Assembly (NCBI GenBank): GCA_013349485.1
Contig: DUZM01000209.1
Location: forward strand, 1-7,006
Reading direction: 5' to 3'
Origin: Candidatus Hydrogenedentota bacterium
GTDB taxonomy: Bacteria > Hydrogenedentota > Hydrogenedentia > Hydrogenedentales > SLHB01
Length of the DNA stretch: 7,006 nucleotides
The position numbers and the translations under genes are program-made. Shown in pieces: positions 5,861-7,006 of the stretch. Numbering within the stretch: position 1 is the stretch's first letter; each line of letters opens with the position of its first letter. Under the pieces are notes generated by a model that saw only the letters and a list, made by a program, of their open reading frames with translations, was not told the origin of the DNA and did not search any database.

Positions 5861-7006
5861 ATGGAAGGAGTATTGCTGGTCATGGTGTCGTCGATATTGA
5901 TGGGCGGGGACAACGGGGATTCGTGGGCGAACGCGGCGGAATCGTTTGCGCTTGGGCCTGCGCCGCCGCGCGTAGACTTACGCAGTATGCTGACGAAACA
6001 TATCGTGCGACGCAGTTGCGCGTTACTCGATGCGACGGCTCGGAGGCGGCGCGAGGCCATCGCGGCGGGACGGTGGGAGGCGTGGCGCGACGACGTACGT
6101 AAGGCCGTGCGCGACGCACTGGGGCCGATGCCGTTCGGCGCCGAGGGCGGCCCGCTGAACGTGCGCCACGTGTCGCGGCACGAACGGCCCGGCTACGTCC
6201 TCGGGAATGTCCTGTTCGAGTCGTTGCCGGGGTTGGACGTCAACGCGTCGGTTTACCTGCCGCTCGAGGCGGACTGGCCGCCGCCGTGGCCGGCCATTGT
6301 TGTGCCCGTCGGCCATGATCGGAAGGTCGAGCCGATCTATCAGCTTCCCGCGCAGGTTTTCGCGCGGCGCGGGTATGTCGCCGTCGTTTTCGACCCCCCG
6401 GGGATGGCCGGCGAGAAGCCGCTCGGTAACGACCATTTTCGGGACGGCGTGCGCTGCTACCTTACCGGGCAATCGTCGAATCGGTACTTCGTGATCGACG
6501 CCCTCCGCTGCATCGACTACCTGGCGACCCGCGCGGATGTCGATCTCGGCAATGGAGTGGGGATGACGGGCGTTAGCGGCGGCGGTATGACGACCATGTC
6601 CGCGACCTTGCTCGACGAGCGCATCACGGCGGCGGGCCCGGCGTGTTGCGCCGTGCCTTTGGCGTTGCATCCCGTACTCGACGCCTACACGCCGTGTCCC
6701 GAAAACCTGCCCTACGGCCGGTTCGCCGCTTACGACGACATGGACCTGCTTGCCGCCGCCATGCCAACGCCCACACTGCTGATGGCAGGCGCCAAGGACG
6801 AGGTGTTCACCGCCGATATGAGCGAGCAAATCGCCGTGGACGTCGCGGCGTCGTTTAAAGGCGCCGGGTATGAGGACCGGTTCTCGTTCTTCATGGATGC
6901 CGGGGGTCATGCATACAGCGTCGCAATGGCCCTCGAGTTCGCCGACTGGATGGACGCGTGGGTGAGGAAAACCGAGGTCGGGTCCCATGAGCCGGAAACC
7001 AGCGAC
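5861..7006 (+). CDS. Alpha/beta-hydrolase, acetyl-xylan-esterase-like (3' end outside the window)
   Basis: An uninterrupted frame of 382 codons runs from ATG 5861 off the window edge without a stop. GGAG (5849-5852) lies 8 nt upstream, and a TGA at 5828-5830 closes the frame before it. A hydrophobic stretch near the N-terminus (about 4-15, VLLVMVSSILMG) could be a signal sequence, although it lacks the usual basic start. After a helical, Arg-rich region (about 45-85) comes the hydrolase domain: VYLPLEADWPPPWPAIVVPVG around 131-151, an ARRGYVAVVFDPPGMAGE strand-loop at 168-185, nucleophile elbow GVSGGG with Ser239, Asp313 in AGAKDEVF and His350 in GGHAYS. The serine-Asp-His triad is complete and in order. 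This layout fits acetyl-xylan esterase (AXE1/DLH-like) and related peptidase-S9-like hydrolases that remove acyl groups from sugars or other esters; the substrate is uncertain. A long open frame on the opposite strand (6023-6988) is a GC-rich shadow. Little more than the C-terminal tail should be missing. Confidence 0.88.
   Translation, partial: MEGVLLVMVSSILMGGDNGDSWANAAESFALGPAPPRVDLRSMLTKHIVRRSCALLDATARRRREAIAAGRWEAWRDDVRKAVRDALGPMPFGAEGGPLNVRHVSRHERPGYVLGNVLFESLPGLDVNASVYLPLEADWPPPWPAIVVPVGHDRKVEPIYQLPAQVFARRGYVAVVFDPPGMAGEKPLGNDHFRDGVRCYLTGQSSNRYFVIDALRCIDYLATRADVDLGNGVGMTGVSGGGMTTMSATLLDERITAAGPACCAVPLALHPVLDAYTPCPENLPYGRFAAYDDMDLLAAAMPTPTLLMAGAKDEVFTADMSEQIAVDVAASFKGAGYEDRFSFFMDAGGHAYSVAMALEFADWMDAWVRKTEVGSHEPETSD

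Noticed and set aside
6023..6988. Long open frame on the minus strand opposite the esterase gene (321 codons)
   Set aside because: Its translation is rich in Arg, His and Gly with no domain, while the plus strand in the same place encodes a serine hydrolase with a complete catalytic triad. High GC at third positions keeps antisense stops rare.

Overview
The window reads as a stretch of a moderately high-GC bacterial chromosome. Large intergenic gaps, a URO-D-family methyltransferase-like gene, a TIM-barrel amidohydrolase and an acetyl-xylan-esterase-type hydrolase together recall free-living Planctomycetota, Hydrogenedentota or related environmental bacteria. This placement is an inference from gene content; no rRNA or other marker gene is present. 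No tRNA, rRNA, CRISPR array, transposase or phage gene was seen.

Layout, left to right. (1) Bases 2-211 are the 3' end of an amidohydrolase-type gene on the + strand. (2) Bases 212-497 are a gap holding a nested inverted repeat (300-442) between two convergent genes. Its two inner palindromic arms differ by paired, compensating changes. (3) Bases 498-1634 on the - strand encode a URO-D-superfamily protein that is not HemE-like at its N-terminus. It has a plausible sigma70-type promoter and a good ribosome binding site. (4) Bases 1635-2019 are a divergent regulatory gap. (5) Bases 2020-3204 and 3201-4598 on the + strand are a two-gene operon with a 4-base overlap. It encodes a membrane-anchored NtrB-like histidine kinase carrying a seven-cysteine module between its membrane helix and its kinase core, and a complete NtrC-type sigma54 activator. 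(6) Bases 4659-5372 on the - strand encode an unrecognised five-helix membrane protein with lower GC than its neighbours. (7) Bases 5373-5860 contain no credible gene but several small palindromes. (8) From 5861 to the window edge an open + strand gene encodes a serine alpha/beta-hydrolase with an intact catalytic triad.

The clearest functional unit is the kinase-regulator pair. A cysteine-rich input (possible metal or redox sensing) is expected to pass phosphate from a kinase histidine to Asp51 of the regulator, which would then drive sigma54 transcription elsewhere. I found no convincing sigma54 promoter in the window, so the target genes are probably outside it. The amidohydrolase, URO-D protein and esterase look like catabolic accessory genes, but nothing here ties them to the two-component system beyond proximity.

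The most noteworthy items are the cysteine-rich sensor module, the covarying palindromic repeat and the His-X-His variant in the URO-D protein. I do not see a clearly new multi-gene system.
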